Shown: piece after piece, positions 44,134 through 53,243 of the stretch | Position numbering within the stretch: the first letter of the stretch is position 1 | How the letters are laid out: every line of letters starts with the position of its first letter | Source: an uncultured Ruminococcus sp. | GTDB lineage: Bacteria > Bacillota > Clostridia > Oscillospirales > Ruminococcaceae | NCBI GenBank assembly: GCA_949291125.1 | Contig: CASEUJ010000018.1 | Span: forward strand, 1-64,000 | Length of the DNA: 64,000 nt | Reading direction: 5' to 3' | Made by a program: the position numbers and the translations under genes | The notes under the pieces: generated by a model | What the model was told of the DNA's origin: nothing | What the model saw: only the letters and a program-made list of their open reading frames with translations | Databases searched by the model: none

Positions 44134-45336
44134 TTACACCAGTGCCGTATGTGCCGCCTTTGTCCGCTGACAGAGCATTTCGTGTAATACCACCATTGCC
44201 GCAAACATGACACCAAGATAGACCGGAAAAACGCCAAGCCCGATATGGTTGGCAACCCAACCGAACAAGGGCGGCAGCGAAAGCGTACCGATATATGCCG
44301 CCGCCATCTGCACGCCGATCACAGCCTGAGAATGCGCAGCACCAAAATGCGCCGGCGTCGCATGGATGATACTCGGATAAACCGGCGCACATCCGAATCC
44401 GATCACGACGATCCCGGCAAGCGTCAGCATCGTCGGGAGCGGAAGTAGACACAGACAGATCCCGATGCCAATCAGAACTTCTCCGATGCGGATCATATTG
44501 GCATCTGAAAATTTCAGCGTGGCAAAACCACTGATACCTCGCCCGACCGTAATGCCGATAAAAAACAGACTGGCAAAGCGTGCGGCTGTGACCGGATCAA
44601 TGCCTTTTTCTGTCACGAGAAAGCTCGATGCCCAAAGGCTGACGGTCTGTTCCACACCGCTGTAGAGAAAGAAACAGAACATCGCAGATTTCGCCCCGGG
44701 GAGCATTACGATCTCACGCAGTGACAGTGCCTTCTCCGGCACAGGCTGCGTCGATCCTGCCGCCGCAGCCTCAGGCTTATGCGCCGTTTTGCGGACAATG
44801 CGCCAAAGAGGAAGACTCAGAACCAAAATCGCAGTCAGGATGATCTGAAGCACACTGATGTTGCGATAGCCATCGTTCCATACGCCAGTGGTCATGGCGG
44901 CACTCATCAGGTATGGTCCGATAATCGTCCCGACACCCCACATACAGTGCAGCCAGCTCATGTGTTTACTCGCATAGTGAAGTGCGACATAGTTGTTGAG
45001 TGCAGCATCGACACTACCTGCGCCAATACCATAAGGAACCGCCCAGAGGCACAGCGCAAGAAAGCTGTGGCTAAGAGAAAATCCGAAGAGCGCCGCCGCC
45101 GTCAGAAAGACGCTGAGTGCCGTGACAACGCCTGCACCAAGTCTACGTGTCAGGCGATCGCTGAACAGACTGGAGATCACCGTACCAAGTGCGATGATCA
45201 TAAAGATAATGCCGGAATAGGACATCGGAACGCCCATTTCTGGATAGATGCTCGGCCACGCCGCACCCAGAAGGGAATCGGGCAGACCGAGACTAATAAA
45301 AGCAAGATAAATAATTGCCAGCAAGAGAGAAACCAT
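44134..45336 (-). CDS. Major facilitator superfamily transporter
   Basis: 400-aa inner-membrane protein with about twelve hydrophobic segments. It has the MFS loop 2-3 motif SDRLTRRLGAG and the pattern LPDSLLGAAWPSIYPEMG near the N-terminus, seen in sugar and drug MFS carriers of the FucP/YfkF-like kind. AAAGGAG lies ten bases before the ATG. It has its own promoter. The substrate is not determinable from sequence. Confidence 0.9.
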   Translation of the reverse strand: MVSLLLAIIYLAFISLGLPDSLLGAAWPSIYPEMGVPMSYSGIIFMIIALGTVISSLFSDRLTRRLGAGVVTALSVFLTAAALFGFSLSHSFLALCLWAVPYGIGAGSVDAALNNYVALHYASKHMSWLHCMWGVGTIIGPYLMSAAMTTGVWNDGYRNISVLQIILTAILVLSLPLWRIVRKTAHKPEAAAAGSTQPVPEKALSLREIVMLPGAKSAMFCFFLYSGVEQTVSLWASSFLVTEKGIDPVTAARFASLFFIGITVGRGISGFATLKFSDANMIRIGEVLIGIGICLCLLPLPTMLTLAGIVVIGFGCAPVYPSIIHATPAHFGAAHSQAVIGVQMAAAYIGTLSLPPLFGWVANHIGLGVFPVYLGVMFAAMVVLHEMLCQRTKAAHTALV

Positions 45337-45381
45337 AGGTCACACGCTCCTTTGAGCAAATAATCGCAGATATGCCAAGAT

Positions 45382-45410
45382 ATTGTATCACATCCGCATA
45401 TGCTTGTCAA
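45382..45410 (-). promoter_or_regulatory. Promoter of the MFS gene
   Basis: Minus strand TTGACA, a 17-base spacer, TACAAT. Confidence 0.8.
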
Positions 45411-45464
45411 TGCATTTGAGCCACATTTCACACGATCTTTTCTGCAAATTTTATGAGTAATATC

Positions 45465-45505
45465 GTAAAAAGCGGCGGCGCATCCCTATCGAACAGGGAA
45501 CGCCG
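45465..45505 (-). terminator. Terminator after the CDF transporter gene
   Basis: GGCGGCG and TCCCT pair with AGGGA and CGCCGCC with a small bulge; on the minus strand GCTTTTTAC follows. Confidence 0.8.
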
Positions 45506-45551
45506 CCGAGATCAAATTGATATAGCGTTTTGTCATGCACCGGTTCAACAC

Positions 45552-45581
45552 TTGACGCGATCTGGATCGCCATGCTATAAT
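45552..45581 (+). promoter_or_regulatory. Promoter-like sequence pointing into the 3' end of the CDF gene (antisense)
   Basis: TTGACG, an 18-base spacer ending in TGC, TATAAT. No plus-strand gene follows. Either chance or a source of antisense RNA. Confidence 0.35.
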
Positions 45582-45600
45582 GATGCAAAAGGCAATCACA

Positions 45601-46776
45601 TCACGTATAATCATGTTCCAACCAGATCGACGCCGTACATGTCGGATCCGCTTTCTGGATCTCTGCACAGAGATACGCCTCGATTTCCTCCTCCGTATAG
45701 GAACAAGAAAACGGCATGACCACATCAAACACCAGACGCTTGTTTTTCTCGCCCGGCACCATTCGGAAATCATGAAGACTCAACGCCGGATCAAGCGATT
45801 TCAGAATCTGCTGTGCAAGCGCCCGATAGCGGTCGACCTCCACATTATTGAGTTCAATCGGATCCATGTGAATCGTCATGCGAATGCGCATAGTTTCATA
45901 AATTTCACGCTCGATCATATCGACAATGCCATGAATCGTCACAAAATCGGCGTCGCTGCGCACTTCAACATGACAGCTGCCGATCTGGTTACCAGCGCCA
46001 TAATTGTGAATCAGAATATCATGAACGCCCTCAATGCCAGGTTTGGAAAGAACCAATTCCTTGAGCTTTTGCACCACTTCCGGTTCTGCCGGACGACCGA
46101 GCAGGTCGCTTACGGTTTCGCGGATGATATCGACCGCCGACTTGAGGATCACCAGTGACACGCCAATACCGACAATTCCATCGACTGGCGCATCTGTTAC
46201 CAACGATGTCACCAGTGCCAGCGCTGTCACGCTTGTGGCAATGGCATCGTTACGACTGTCCTTGGCGGTAGCAAGCATCGCCGTGGCGCGAATCCGTTTT
46301 CCGAGCACTGTATTGAAATACATCATCCAGAACTTTACGCCAATGGAAAGCAAGAGTACCAACAGCGTCACCACATGAAATACAACGGGCTGTGGATGCA
46401 CAAGCTTCTCTACGGCATTGCGCAACAATTCAAACCCCATCAGCGCAATGATCACGGAAATGCCGAGTGATGCGAAATATTCCATTCTGCCATGGCCAAA
46501 AGGATGTTCTTTATCTGCCGGCTTTGCCGCAAGGCGATAGCCGAACAGCGTCACCAGACAGCTTGCACAATCCGACAGGTTATTGAACGCGTCCGAAACG
46601 ATCGCGATCGATCCGGAAAGCGTTCCAACGGCATATTTGATCAGAAACAGCAGGATATTACAACAGATCCCGATGATACTGCTGCATGTGCCATATACCT
46701 TTCGTACAGAAGCGTCATTGGCATCGGGGTATTTCCCATGCAGCCATTTTCGCAGCAAAATTTCGATCAGTCGCAT
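45601..46776 (-). CDS. Cation diffusion facilitator family transporter
   Basis: 391-aa membrane exporter of divalent metal ions (Zn, Co, Mn or Fe). It has six helices with the metal-site motif SDAFNNLSDCASC and HPFGHGRMEYF, then a cytoplasmic dimerisation domain with HNYGAGNQIGSCHVEV and TIHMDPIELNN. A C-terminal extension of about 90 residues beyond the core is seen in a clostridial subgroup. ATG 46776 has AGAGGTG upstream; the frame runs on to 46962 but without a site. Divergent from the deacetylase gene. Confidence 0.93.
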   Translation of the reverse strand: MRLIEILLRKWLHGKYPDANDASVRKVYGTCSSIIGICCNILLFLIKYAVGTLSGSIAIVSDAFNNLSDCASCLVTLFGYRLAAKPADKEHPFGHGRMEYFASLGISVIIALMGFELLRNAVEKLVHPQPVVFHVVTLLVLLLSIGVKFWMMYFNTVLGKRIRATAMLATAKDSRNDAIATSVTALALVTSLVTDAPVDGIVGIGVSLVILKSAVDIIRETVSDLLGRPAEPEVVQKLKELVLSKPGIEGVHDILIHNYGAGNQIGSCHVEVRSDADFVTIHGIVDMIEREIYETMRIRMTIHMDPIELNNVEVDRYRALAQQILKSLDPALSLHDFRMVPGEKNKRLVFDVVMPFSCSYTEEEIEAYLCAEIQKADPTCTASIWLEHDYT

Positions 46777-46827
46777 TTTTTGCGCACCTCTTTCTTCTTT
46801 CTGATAAACAGAAAACGATACCACACC

Positions 46828-46870
46828 ATGCCGCCGGGCGCACGTTACAAAACGCCGATCCGGGCGGCAT
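46828..46870. repeat. Inverted repeat in the leader between the CDF and deacetylase genes
   Basis: ATGCCGCC (46828-46835) and GGCGGCAT (46863-46870) are perfect complements. The hairpin would form in the 5' leader of the deacetylase message. Confidence 0.55.
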
Positions 46871-46899
46871 CGCCTGAAATTTTTACACGGAGGACTTAT

Positions 46900-47583
46900 A
46901 TGAATTGGCAATCCAGATTTCATAAAGCCGTCACCTTTAGCTATGACGACGGCAACGAACAAGACATCCGCCTTGCGGCACTCTTTGACCGCTATAACTT
47001 AAAAGCTACCTTCCACGTCAACACGGGGCTCAACCGCGACAACAGTGCATGGAAATATGGCGACATATGGGTACATCGCCTCAACCTTGCCGAATGCCCG
47101 GAAGTCTATCGCGGACATGAGGTTTCTGTCCACGGCAGTACACATCAGGATCTGACCGCGCTCACGCCTAATGCGCTGTATGAAGAACTCAGCCGCGATA
47201 TCGATGCCATCACCCAAATCTATGGCATTACACCGGTTGGGCTGTCCTATCCGTACGGTGCGTGGAACGAATCCGTTCTGGAACAAGTCAGCTTACTCGG
47301 TCTGCGCTATGGCCGCGGTACACACAGCACGCACAGCTTTGCGCCGCAGGAAAATCTCCTCGCATTCCAGCCAACCTGTCATCACGACGATCCGGAGATC
47401 TTTCAGCTGGCGAAAGCATTTCTTGAGAGCGACTCCGATACGCCTCAGATCTTTTATATCTGGGGGCACAGCTATGAACTCGATGGCAAACAGCACTGGG
47501 ATCATATGGAACGGCTTTGCAACATGTTGGCCGGCAGGCCGGATATCTTCTATGGTACAAACCGTGAAGTACTGCTGACATAA
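46900..47583 (+). CDS. Polysaccharide deacetylase family protein
   Basis: 227 aa. It has the NodB-type metal-dependent fold with AVTFSYDDGNEQD (catalytic and metal Asp), the His pair in VHGSTHQDL, SYPYGAWNE and a C-terminal WGHSYEL. It has no signal peptide, so it is probably cytoplasmic and may act on small or modified sugars rather than on the wall. GGAGG lies seven bases before the ATG. The longer frame upstream overlaps the divergent CDF gene and is not supported. Confidence 0.9.
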   Translation: MNWQSRFHKAVTFSYDDGNEQDIRLAALFDRYNLKATFHVNTGLNRDNSAWKYGDIWVHRLNLAECPEVYRGHEVSVHGSTHQDLTALTPNALYEELSRDIDAITQIYGITPVGLSYPYGAWNESVLEQVSLLGLRYGRGTHSTHSFAPQENLLAFQPTCHHDDPEIFQLAKAFLESDSDTPQIFYIWGHSYELDGKQHWDHMERLCNMLAGRPDIFYGTNREVLLT

Positions 47584-47655
47584 TCCGGATGAGCGCACCG
47601 GGAGCTTCTCCTATTGTATGCAGTTCTCACACAAAATGAACATAACAGATGCAGC

Positions 47656-47700
47656 AAAAGCGGAAAAAGGCGCGATCGGGATGCGTCTTTTCCGCTTTAT
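47656..47700. terminator. Terminator between the deacetylase and patatin genes
   Basis: AAAGCGGAAAA pairs with TTTTCCGCTTT, extended by GCGC/GCGT; serves converging genes. Confidence 0.85.
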
Positions 47701-48581
47701 GATTGATAGGACGCCGCAGGAGCGCATGTCTGCGTCGATAGATGATCGGCAGCAAGCCATGCTTCGATCTCATGCCACTTTTTCTGCGTCAGTGCCACAC
47801 CATGCGCATAATAGTCCCGGATCTTGCCATGATCGCCGGTAAACAACGGGATCGGCGCAATCTCCGGCCGCAGCACAAACACACGCTTTTCCTGCACCGC
47901 ACGCTGCATCTGCTGTACCTGTGCCTGATATTCCCGGGTGCGTTCTAAGATCGCCGCATAAAGCGCCGGATACTTCTGCGCATAACATTGCCGCAGCAGC
48001 AGCCGGAATTTCCGATAATCCGTCGGGCGACAACCCGGCGCGCCCGTAAGCACCACCAAAACTTTTTCACAGCCGGATTCCAATAAGTGTGCAAACGGGA
48101 TCGGCGCCGCAATGCTTCCATCCACATAATGGGCATTATCAATCTGCACCGGCGAACAGATCACCGGAAGCGCACACGACGCCATCAGTGTCCGGAAGAG
48201 ATGCCTTTTGGTGCCGTGAACGGAGAGATACACCGCCTTGCCCTCCTCACAGCGTGTTGCGGCAAAGTCCACATGGATCGCTGAGTCAGAAAACGCTGCG
48301 AAATCTGTGCGTTCAGCAAAGCTTTTCGCCATACGCTCCAGATTCAGAAAACGGCCGGTCTGTAACATGTGCCGCACGCCGAAATAGCGCTCATGCTTCG
48401 GAAGCGTCATCATCTCAACCACTGTGCCGCATTGATTCGCATAATAGCTCAGCGCACAGCCAGCCCCGGCAGATGTCCCGGAAATCGCCGCAGCGTCAAA
48501 ATGATACTGCATCAGCTGATCAAGGGCGCCCGCAGTAAATGCACTGCGTTCTGCACCGCCTTCGAGTGCGATTCCGATCAT
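47697..48581 (-). CDS. Patatin-like phospholipase family protein
   Basis: 294-aa serine acyl hydrolase. It has oxyanion-hole motif LEGGAERSAF, nucleophile elbow GTSAGAG near residue 37, and catalytic Asp in YVDGSIAAP; the dyad is intact. The size and layout match the YjjU/YlbK-like group. No signal peptide, so cytoplasmic or peripheral. GGAGG precedes the ATG. Single gene between two terminators. Confidence 0.92.
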   Translation of the reverse strand: MIGIALEGGAERSAFTAGALDQLMQYHFDAAAISGTSAGAGCALSYYANQCGTVVEMMTLPKHERYFGVRHMLQTGRFLNLERMAKSFAERTDFAAFSDSAIHVDFAATRCEEGKAVYLSVHGTKRHLFRTLMASCALPVICSPVQIDNAHYVDGSIAAPIPFAHLLESGCEKVLVVLTGAPGCRPTDYRKFRLLLRQCYAQKYPALYAAILERTREYQAQVQQMQRAVQEKRVFVLRPEIAPIPLFTGDHGKIRDYYAHGVALTQKKWHEIEAWLAADHLSTQTCAPAASYQS

Positions 48582-48667
48582 GACGTTTTATCCTCCTTTC
48601 CGGCAAAAACAATCGTGCAGCTGCGCCGCGCCCCCAAACAGCGCTGACCACACCACCATTGATCAAG

Positions 48668-48705
48668 AAAACAGTGTCGCGCTGCCGCAACACTGTTTTT
48701 CCGCC
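48668..48705. terminator. Terminator after the yabP-yabQ-divIC-S1 operon
   Basis: AAAACAGTGT pairs with ACACTGTTTT around 12 bases. Confidence 0.8.
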
Positions 48706-48760
48706 ATTGGTCTGAAAGCTCCATCCGACTGCACTCATCACCGGCACTGCCCGGATGCGC

Positions 48761-49210
48761 TTACTTTCTTCTTGAGCGATTCTTCCGCTCGGTATTGCGC
48801 TTGATATCACACATGCGCTCTTCGCTGTTCTGCTTAAAGCGCGATAACATGTCCTCAAACGTCATCTCAGACGGTGCCGCCTTTTTCTTCGGCTCATAGA
48901 CATTCGGCTTGACCGCACGATCTGGTCGCCGCGGACGACCGCTGTCCGGCTGTCCGGATTCATTCTCAAGTGCCTGCTTGATTGACAGGCTGATTTTACC
49001 CTGCGCATTGATCCCGATTGCCTTGACGCGTACCTGCTGTCCCTCTGTCACAAAATCACGAATCTCGCTGACATAACTGCGTGATACCTCAGAGATATGT
49101 ACCATTCCCATCAGCCGCTCGCCATCCGGATTGTGAATGTTAACAAACATGCCATAGCTTGTAATGTTCTTTACTGTGCCCTCATAGATTTTTCCGATTT
49201 CGACCTGCAT
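48761..49210 (-). CDS. S1 domain RNA-binding protein (YabR/GSP13-like)
   Basis: 149 aa. One S1 domain (about 1-75, IGKIYEGTVKNITSYGMFVNI and VHISEVSRSYV) is followed by a basic, Pro-rich tail. In Bacillus the corresponding yabR follows divIC, exactly as here. ATG 49210 is placed ten bases after AAAGGG; ATGs at 49219 and 49240 are alternatives. Last gene of the operon. Confidence 0.9.
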   Translation of the reverse strand: MQVEIGKIYEGTVKNITSYGMFVNIHNPDGERLMGMVHISEVSRSYVSEIRDFVTEGQQVRVKAIGINAQGKISLSIKQALENESGQPDSGRPRRPDRAVKPNVYEPKKKAAPSEMTFEDMLSRFKQNSEERMCDIKRNTERKNRSRRK

Positions 49211-49254
49211 TTCACGCATTTCCCTTTCTATGCCTGCCACACCAGGCAGACCTG

Positions 49255-49563
49255 TTAATTTCTGGATGTATCATAGAACCGGTATTCATCCGGATAAGCA
49301 TAATTATACTCTTCTCTCGCAAGCCGTTCCATATAGCTGTCAATATCCCCACTGTCCAGGATGCGTTCCAGATCTTCATTTTCCGCAGTCAGGTTTTCAA
49401 TCTGGCTTTCTAGCTGTGACAGTTCCGTTTCTTTTTCCGCAATGTTCGATTGAATGGAAACCACGCTTACCGTACAGCCCACGATCGCCGCAACTACCGC
49501 CGTCCGGCTGATGAGCCGGAAGAGCCAGCGCGACTGTTTTGGTTCTTTTTTCTTCTTCGCCAT
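49255..49563 (-). CDS. divIC: Septum formation initiator DivIC/FtsB
   Basis: 102-aa bitopic division protein. It has a basic cytoplasmic start MAKKKKEPKQSRW, a transmembrane helix VVAAIVGCTVSVVSI, then a coiled coil (EKETELSQLESQIENLTAEN). It ends REEYNYAYPDEYRFYD, the usual DivIC tail region. AGGAGG precedes the ATG. Its start lies inside the end of yabQ (70-base overlap). Confidence 0.92.
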   Translation of the reverse strand: MAKKKKEPKQSRWLFRLISRTAVVAAIVGCTVSVVSIQSNIAEKETELSQLESQIENLTAENEDLERILDSGDIDSYMERLAREEYNYAYPDEYRFYDTSRN

Positions 49564-50084
49564 GCTCGAATTTCCTCCTGTCTGCACTTGCTTTTCTTAT
49601 TATACAACATTTTTCGCTGCTTGTTCAAGGGCAAATGCAAAAAAACTACCCGTTTTTTGAAAACTTCGGCGAAATGGCTAAATTTTTTGCGCATCAGCAC
49701 GCAAATCCGCACAAGCACGTGGAGCAGCGGCATAAATATCCGGCGCAGCACACGTCCGACAAATTCCAGCACACGCCGCAGAACCGGCACGACACATGCC
49801 CCGAGCGTACAGCGATAGACCAGAAACCCGAGCGCACTGCCAAGCACATAAAAGCCACGCATTTCACCACGCGCCAACACCACCGCAAAGCACATCAGCG
49901 CTACGCCCCACAAGAGCAGAAACACCACATCTTCCAACATCACCGCAATCTTTCCATGTGGAACCAATAGGCGCACTGTGCGCAAAATATCAAAACAAAG
50001 CCCCAGCGGCACCCCGAGCAGCACCGCACAAAGCAGCAGCCGCGACTGTTCCGGGACGGTGAAAAATGTTTCAAGCTCCATCAT
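49494..50084 (-). CDS. yabQ: Spore cortex biosynthesis protein YabQ
   Basis: 196-aa membrane protein. It begins MMELETFFTVPEQSRLLLCA, has several helices (VLLGVPLGLCFDILRTVR, DVVFLLLWGVALMCFAVVLA and FYVLGSALGFLVYRCTLG) and a basic C-terminal tail. Size, topology and position between yabP and divIC fit YabQ, needed for cortex formation in Bacillus spores. It overlaps yabP by four bases. Confidence 0.85.
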   Translation of the reverse strand: MMELETFFTVPEQSRLLLCAVLLGVPLGLCFDILRTVRLLVPHGKIAVMLEDVVFLLLWGVALMCFAVVLARGEMRGFYVLGSALGFLVYRCTLGACVVPVLRRVLEFVGRVLRRIFMPLLHVLVRICVLMRKKFSHFAEVFKKRVVFLHLPLNKQRKMLYNKKSKCRQEEIRAWRRRKKNQNSRAGSSGSSAGRR

Positions 50085-50365
50085 CGAAACAGCTTCCCCA
50101 AAAGCGATAAAGGACCGCGTCTGTCACGCTCGCCGTATTGCAGCGACCAGATGTCCCCGGTGATCGACATATCGCCGCTTTCCACACTGACGTCGTTAAT
50201 ATGCAGCCCCCTGCCTTTGATCGTCAGTTCCCCATAAGTCGTAAACAGATTGATCATCCGCTCGTCAAAGCAGTCGACATCCGTTACGCCAGAAAGCGAC
50301 AGCTTTTCCCGGTTTTCCAGAATCAGATGGTGGGGGCCGGTCGGTGTGGGCAGATTTTTTTTCAT
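50081..50365 (-). CDS. yabP: Sporulation protein YabP
   Basis: 94 aa with the YabP/YqfC fold: HLILENREKLSLSGVTDVDC, then LTIKGRGLHINDVSVESGDM and GDIWSLQYGE. AGGAGG precedes the ATG. It leads the conserved yabP-yabQ-divIC-S1 order. Its presence suggests a sporulating ancestor or cryptic sporulation ability. Confidence 0.93.
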   Translation of the reverse strand: MKKNLPTPTGPHHLILENREKLSLSGVTDVDCFDERMINLFTTYGELTIKGRGLHINDVSVESGDMSITGDIWSLQYGERDRRGPLSLLGKLFR

Positions 50366-50487
50366 CTTCTCATTCCTCCTGTTTTGGCATGCTGTTTTTG
50401 CGATCGTGATCCAGTATATGCGGCAAAATCGTAAAAAATCACCAGACCGGCACGATTTTCTTTGTGAAATATTCCAAAAAAATTCGC

Positions 50488-50516
50488 TTGCAATTCCACC
50501 AGGAATGTGGTATAAT
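50488..50516 (+). promoter_or_regulatory. Promoter of secG
   Basis: TTGCAA, a 17-base spacer ending in TGG, TATAAT. Confidence 0.8.
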
Positions 50517-50592
50517 ATTTAAGATATTGATCAAATGCGGCGCCGCCATGATGCGGTCTTCCGCTGTAATGCTGTATGAGAGGAGGAAATAT

Positions 50593-50850
50593 ATGAGTAT
50601 CCCTGAAATCATCATCGGCGCTGTCATTTTGGTGATTTGCGTGGTTCTGGTGATTATCTGCATGATGCAGGAACAGAAGCCCCAGAATGCAACTGCTGCA
50701 CTGACTGGTGCCAGCAATGATTCGTTTTATGACAAGAACCGTGGGCGCACCAAAGAGGCACGTCTGAAGAAGATCACATTTTGGTGTTCACTGGTTTTCT
50801 TTGCGTTGATTCTGTTTATGGATATTGTGATGCCTCTGATCACGAAGTGA
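50593..50850 (+). CDS. secG: Preprotein translocase subunit SecG
   Basis: 85-aa membrane protein with two helices (IIIGAVILVICVVLVIICMM and ITFWCSLVFFALILFMDIVM) around a polar loop containing GASNDSFYDKNRGRTKE. The order secG then rnr is conserved in Bacillota. GGAGG lies a few bases before the ATG at 50593. A terminator at 50865-50928 separates it from rnr. Confidence 0.93.
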   Translation: MSIPEIIIGAVILVICVVLVIICMMQEQKPQNATAALTGASNDSFYDKNRGRTKEARLKKITFWCSLVFFALILFMDIVMPLITK

Positions 50851-50864
50851 ACGATTGGCATTCC

Positions 50865-50928
50865 TTCCTGTATTCCGCCGCTTTCTTTGCAGTCTGCGAG
50901 AGTGCGCCGGAATACAGGATGTTTTTTT
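50865..50928 (+). terminator. Terminator between secG and rnr
   Basis: TCCTGTATTCCG pairs with CGGAATACAGGA around a structured loop, followed by TGTTTTTTT. Confidence 0.8.
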
Positions 50929-51062
50929 GAACATTACCGGACAAAAGTTCGGAGCATATATACCCGATATCGATCAAATCATAATACAAACAGATATCAA
51001 ACATGCAGAACACATCAAACGTCGGCGCCGCATGGAACGGCGGCGAAGAAGGGAAGAGGTTT

Positions 51063-53219
51063 ATGGCAAATACACCATTCGGCGGTACAGAGAGTGTAGA
51101 AGGATACCGCAGTAAAATCATAACAATCTTAAAGAAAAACGGACGTTCGCCGCTGTCAGACCGCGAACTTGCAACAAAGTGCCGCACCAACCGAGGCGGT
51201 GCAGCCAATTTCCGCAAGGCGGTGGATGCGCTATGTCATGAGGGCATCATCTGCGAACGCCGCCGCGGCTATGTGCTGTCTTCGCTCATGGGCTATTTCC
51301 CGGCGACGATCGTTCGCCTGAGCCGTACTTTCGGCTTTGCAAGACCCGAAGAAGAGGGCGCACAGGATGTCTTTATCCCCGGCAAATTCTTACAGGGCGC
51401 CATGGTCAAGGATCGCGTTCTCATTGGCAACATCCCATCTCGCAGCGGTAAGCCGGAGGGCGAAGTCCTCGCGATCTTAGATCAGGCGGACTCGCGTCTT
51501 GCCGGCGTTATTATCGACGAAAACGGCAAGCTCATGTTCCGGGCAGATACCATGTCGAAAACACCGCTTCAGATCCAGCGCAAAGACAGCGTCATCTATC
51601 ACGAAGGAGAAAAGGTTCTGGCAGAAGTTGTCTCTCGCGGTCAGCGTCATGCTGAACACAGAGTCAAGATCGTATTCAGCTTTGGCATTGCCACAAGAGC
51701 CAGTGTCTGTGCAGAATCCATTGTGGCAATCCATGGCGTAGAAACCCAATTCCCGGAAGAGGTATTAAAACAAGCTGAAAAACTTGCCAATGCACCGATT
51801 CCGGAAGAAGAATATCAAAAGCGTCTTGATTTACGCGATACGCCAATTTTCACGATCGACAGCGCGCATTCCAAGGATCTGGATGACGCAGTTTCCATCG
51901 AAAAGACTGCAAATGGATTTAAGCTTGGCGTTCACATTGCTGACGTTTCGCACTATGTTCAGCCCAAAACACCGCTTGATGTGGAGGCCCTCAACCGCGG
52001 CACCAGCATCTACTACGCAAACCGGGTCATCCCGATGCTGCCAGAAGCACTCTCGAACGGGATTTGTTCGCTCAACCCTCAGGAGGACAGGCTGGCATTT
52101 TCGGCACTGATGGAACTCGATGAAAACGGCGAGATCGTGAAATATGACTTCCGCAAGACGGTGATCCGCTCGGCAGTCAAGGGCGTTTACAGCGAGGTAA
52201 ACGAAATCTTAGCCGGCACGGCTGCGCCGGAGCTGCTGGAGAAATATAAAGAGGTTCGGCACATGATCCCCCTGATGGACGAGCTTTGCGACGTTCGTCT
52301 GCGGGAACGCAAGCTCCGGGGTGCACCGGAACTGGAAACCGCCGAAGGAAAGCTGATCCTCAACGAAGAAGGCGTCTGTGTCGATGTCAAAGCGGCAGAG
52401 CGCGGTAAGAGTGAATGCATCATCGAAGAAATGATGCTGCTTGCCAATGAAGCTGCGGCAAAGATGGCGCGCGAAAAGAATCTTCCCTTTGTCTATCGTA
52501 TCCACGATAAGCCGTCCCCGGAAAAGATCGAAAATCTTGAAAAAATTTTGCTGCGTCTCGGCGTTGAAGTGCCGGTATTTACCAACATCCAGCCGCGTCA
52601 CTTAGCACAGATTCTCGATGGCGCACGCGGTACCGATCTCTATCCGGTGCTGAATGTGATGGTGCTGCGTTCTATGGCAAAGGCGGCATATGCGGCAGAG
52701 CCGATCGGTCATTTTGGTCTGGCGCTAAAAGACTATGCCCACTTCACCTCCCCGATCCGCCGCTATCCTGACCTTGCCATTCACCGGATCCTGAGCAGCT
52801 ATTGCGAAACGCCGGATGCCGGTGCCATTGACCAGAGATACGCCGCTTTTGTTGAGCAAGCATCAACCCAGTCAAGTGAAACAGAAGTCCGCGCAATTAC
52901 CATTGAGCGTGACTGCGACGACTGTTACAAGGCGGAATATATGCAGCAGCACCTCGGCGAAGTATATGACGGCATTGTGGCAGGCGTCACCGACTTTGGC
53001 TTCTACGTGGCGCTTCCAAACACAGTAGAAGGACTGGTACACGTGGCTTCTCTGCCGGAGAGCGACTGGATCAATGACGACAGCATTGCGTTCCGGGAAG
53101 AACAAGGCACCACCAGCTATCGCCTCGGCGATACGGTTCGGGTACAGTGTACGAAGGTCGATATCAACAGCGGTAATGTCGATTTTGCACTCATAGAAGA
53201 GGGCAATGAATCGGCATAA
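51063..53219 (+). CDS. rnr: Ribonuclease R
   Basis: 718-aa processive 3'-5' exoribonuclease that degrades structured RNA. It has an N-terminal helix-turn-helix-like region, cold-shock domains (GYFPATIVRLSRTFGFA), and the RNB catalytic core with metal-binding Asp cluster IDSAHSKDLDDAVS and YANRVIPMLPEALSNGICSL. KDYAHFTSPIRRYPDLAIHR comes near its end, and a C-terminal S1 domain follows (GIVAGVTDFGFYVAL). ATG 51063 has AAGAGG close by; the upstream ATG at 51003 has no site. Followed by alkD 24 bases later. Confidence 0.96.
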   Translation: MANTPFGGTESVEGYRSKIITILKKNGRSPLSDRELATKCRTNRGGAANFRKAVDALCHEGIICERRRGYVLSSLMGYFPATIVRLSRTFGFARPEEEGAQDVFIPGKFLQGAMVKDRVLIGNIPSRSGKPEGEVLAILDQADSRLAGVIIDENGKLMFRADTMSKTPLQIQRKDSVIYHEGEKVLAEVVSRGQRHAEHRVKIVFSFGIATRASVCAESIVAIHGVETQFPEEVLKQAEKLANAPIPEEEYQKRLDLRDTPIFTIDSAHSKDLDDAVSIEKTANGFKLGVHIADVSHYVQPKTPLDVEALNRGTSIYYANRVIPMLPEALSNGICSLNPQEDRLAFSALMELDENGEIVKYDFRKTVIRSAVKGVYSEVNEILAGTAAPELLEKYKEVRHMIPLMDELCDVRLRERKLRGAPELETAEGKLILNEEGVCVDVKAAERGKSECIIEEMMLLANEAAAKMAREKNLPFVYRIHDKPSPEKIENLEKILLRLGVEVPVFTNIQPRHLAQILDGARGTDLYPVLNVMVLRSMAKAAYAAEPIGHFGLALKDYAHFTSPIRRYPDLAIHRILSSYCETPDAGAIDQRYAAFVEQASTQSSETEVRAITIERDCDDCYKAEYMQQHLGEVYDGIVAGVTDFGFYVALPNTVEGLVHVASLPESDWINDDSIAFREEQGTTSYRLGDTVRVQCTKVDINSGNVDFALIEEGNESA

Positions 53220-53243
53220 TGTCAAATAAAGGAGCAACCCGAT

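Noticed and set aside
46492-46899. N-terminal extension of the deacetylase to 46492
   Set aside because: It would overlap the divergent CDF gene extensively. The NodB domain is complete from 46900, where GGAGG is correctly placed.
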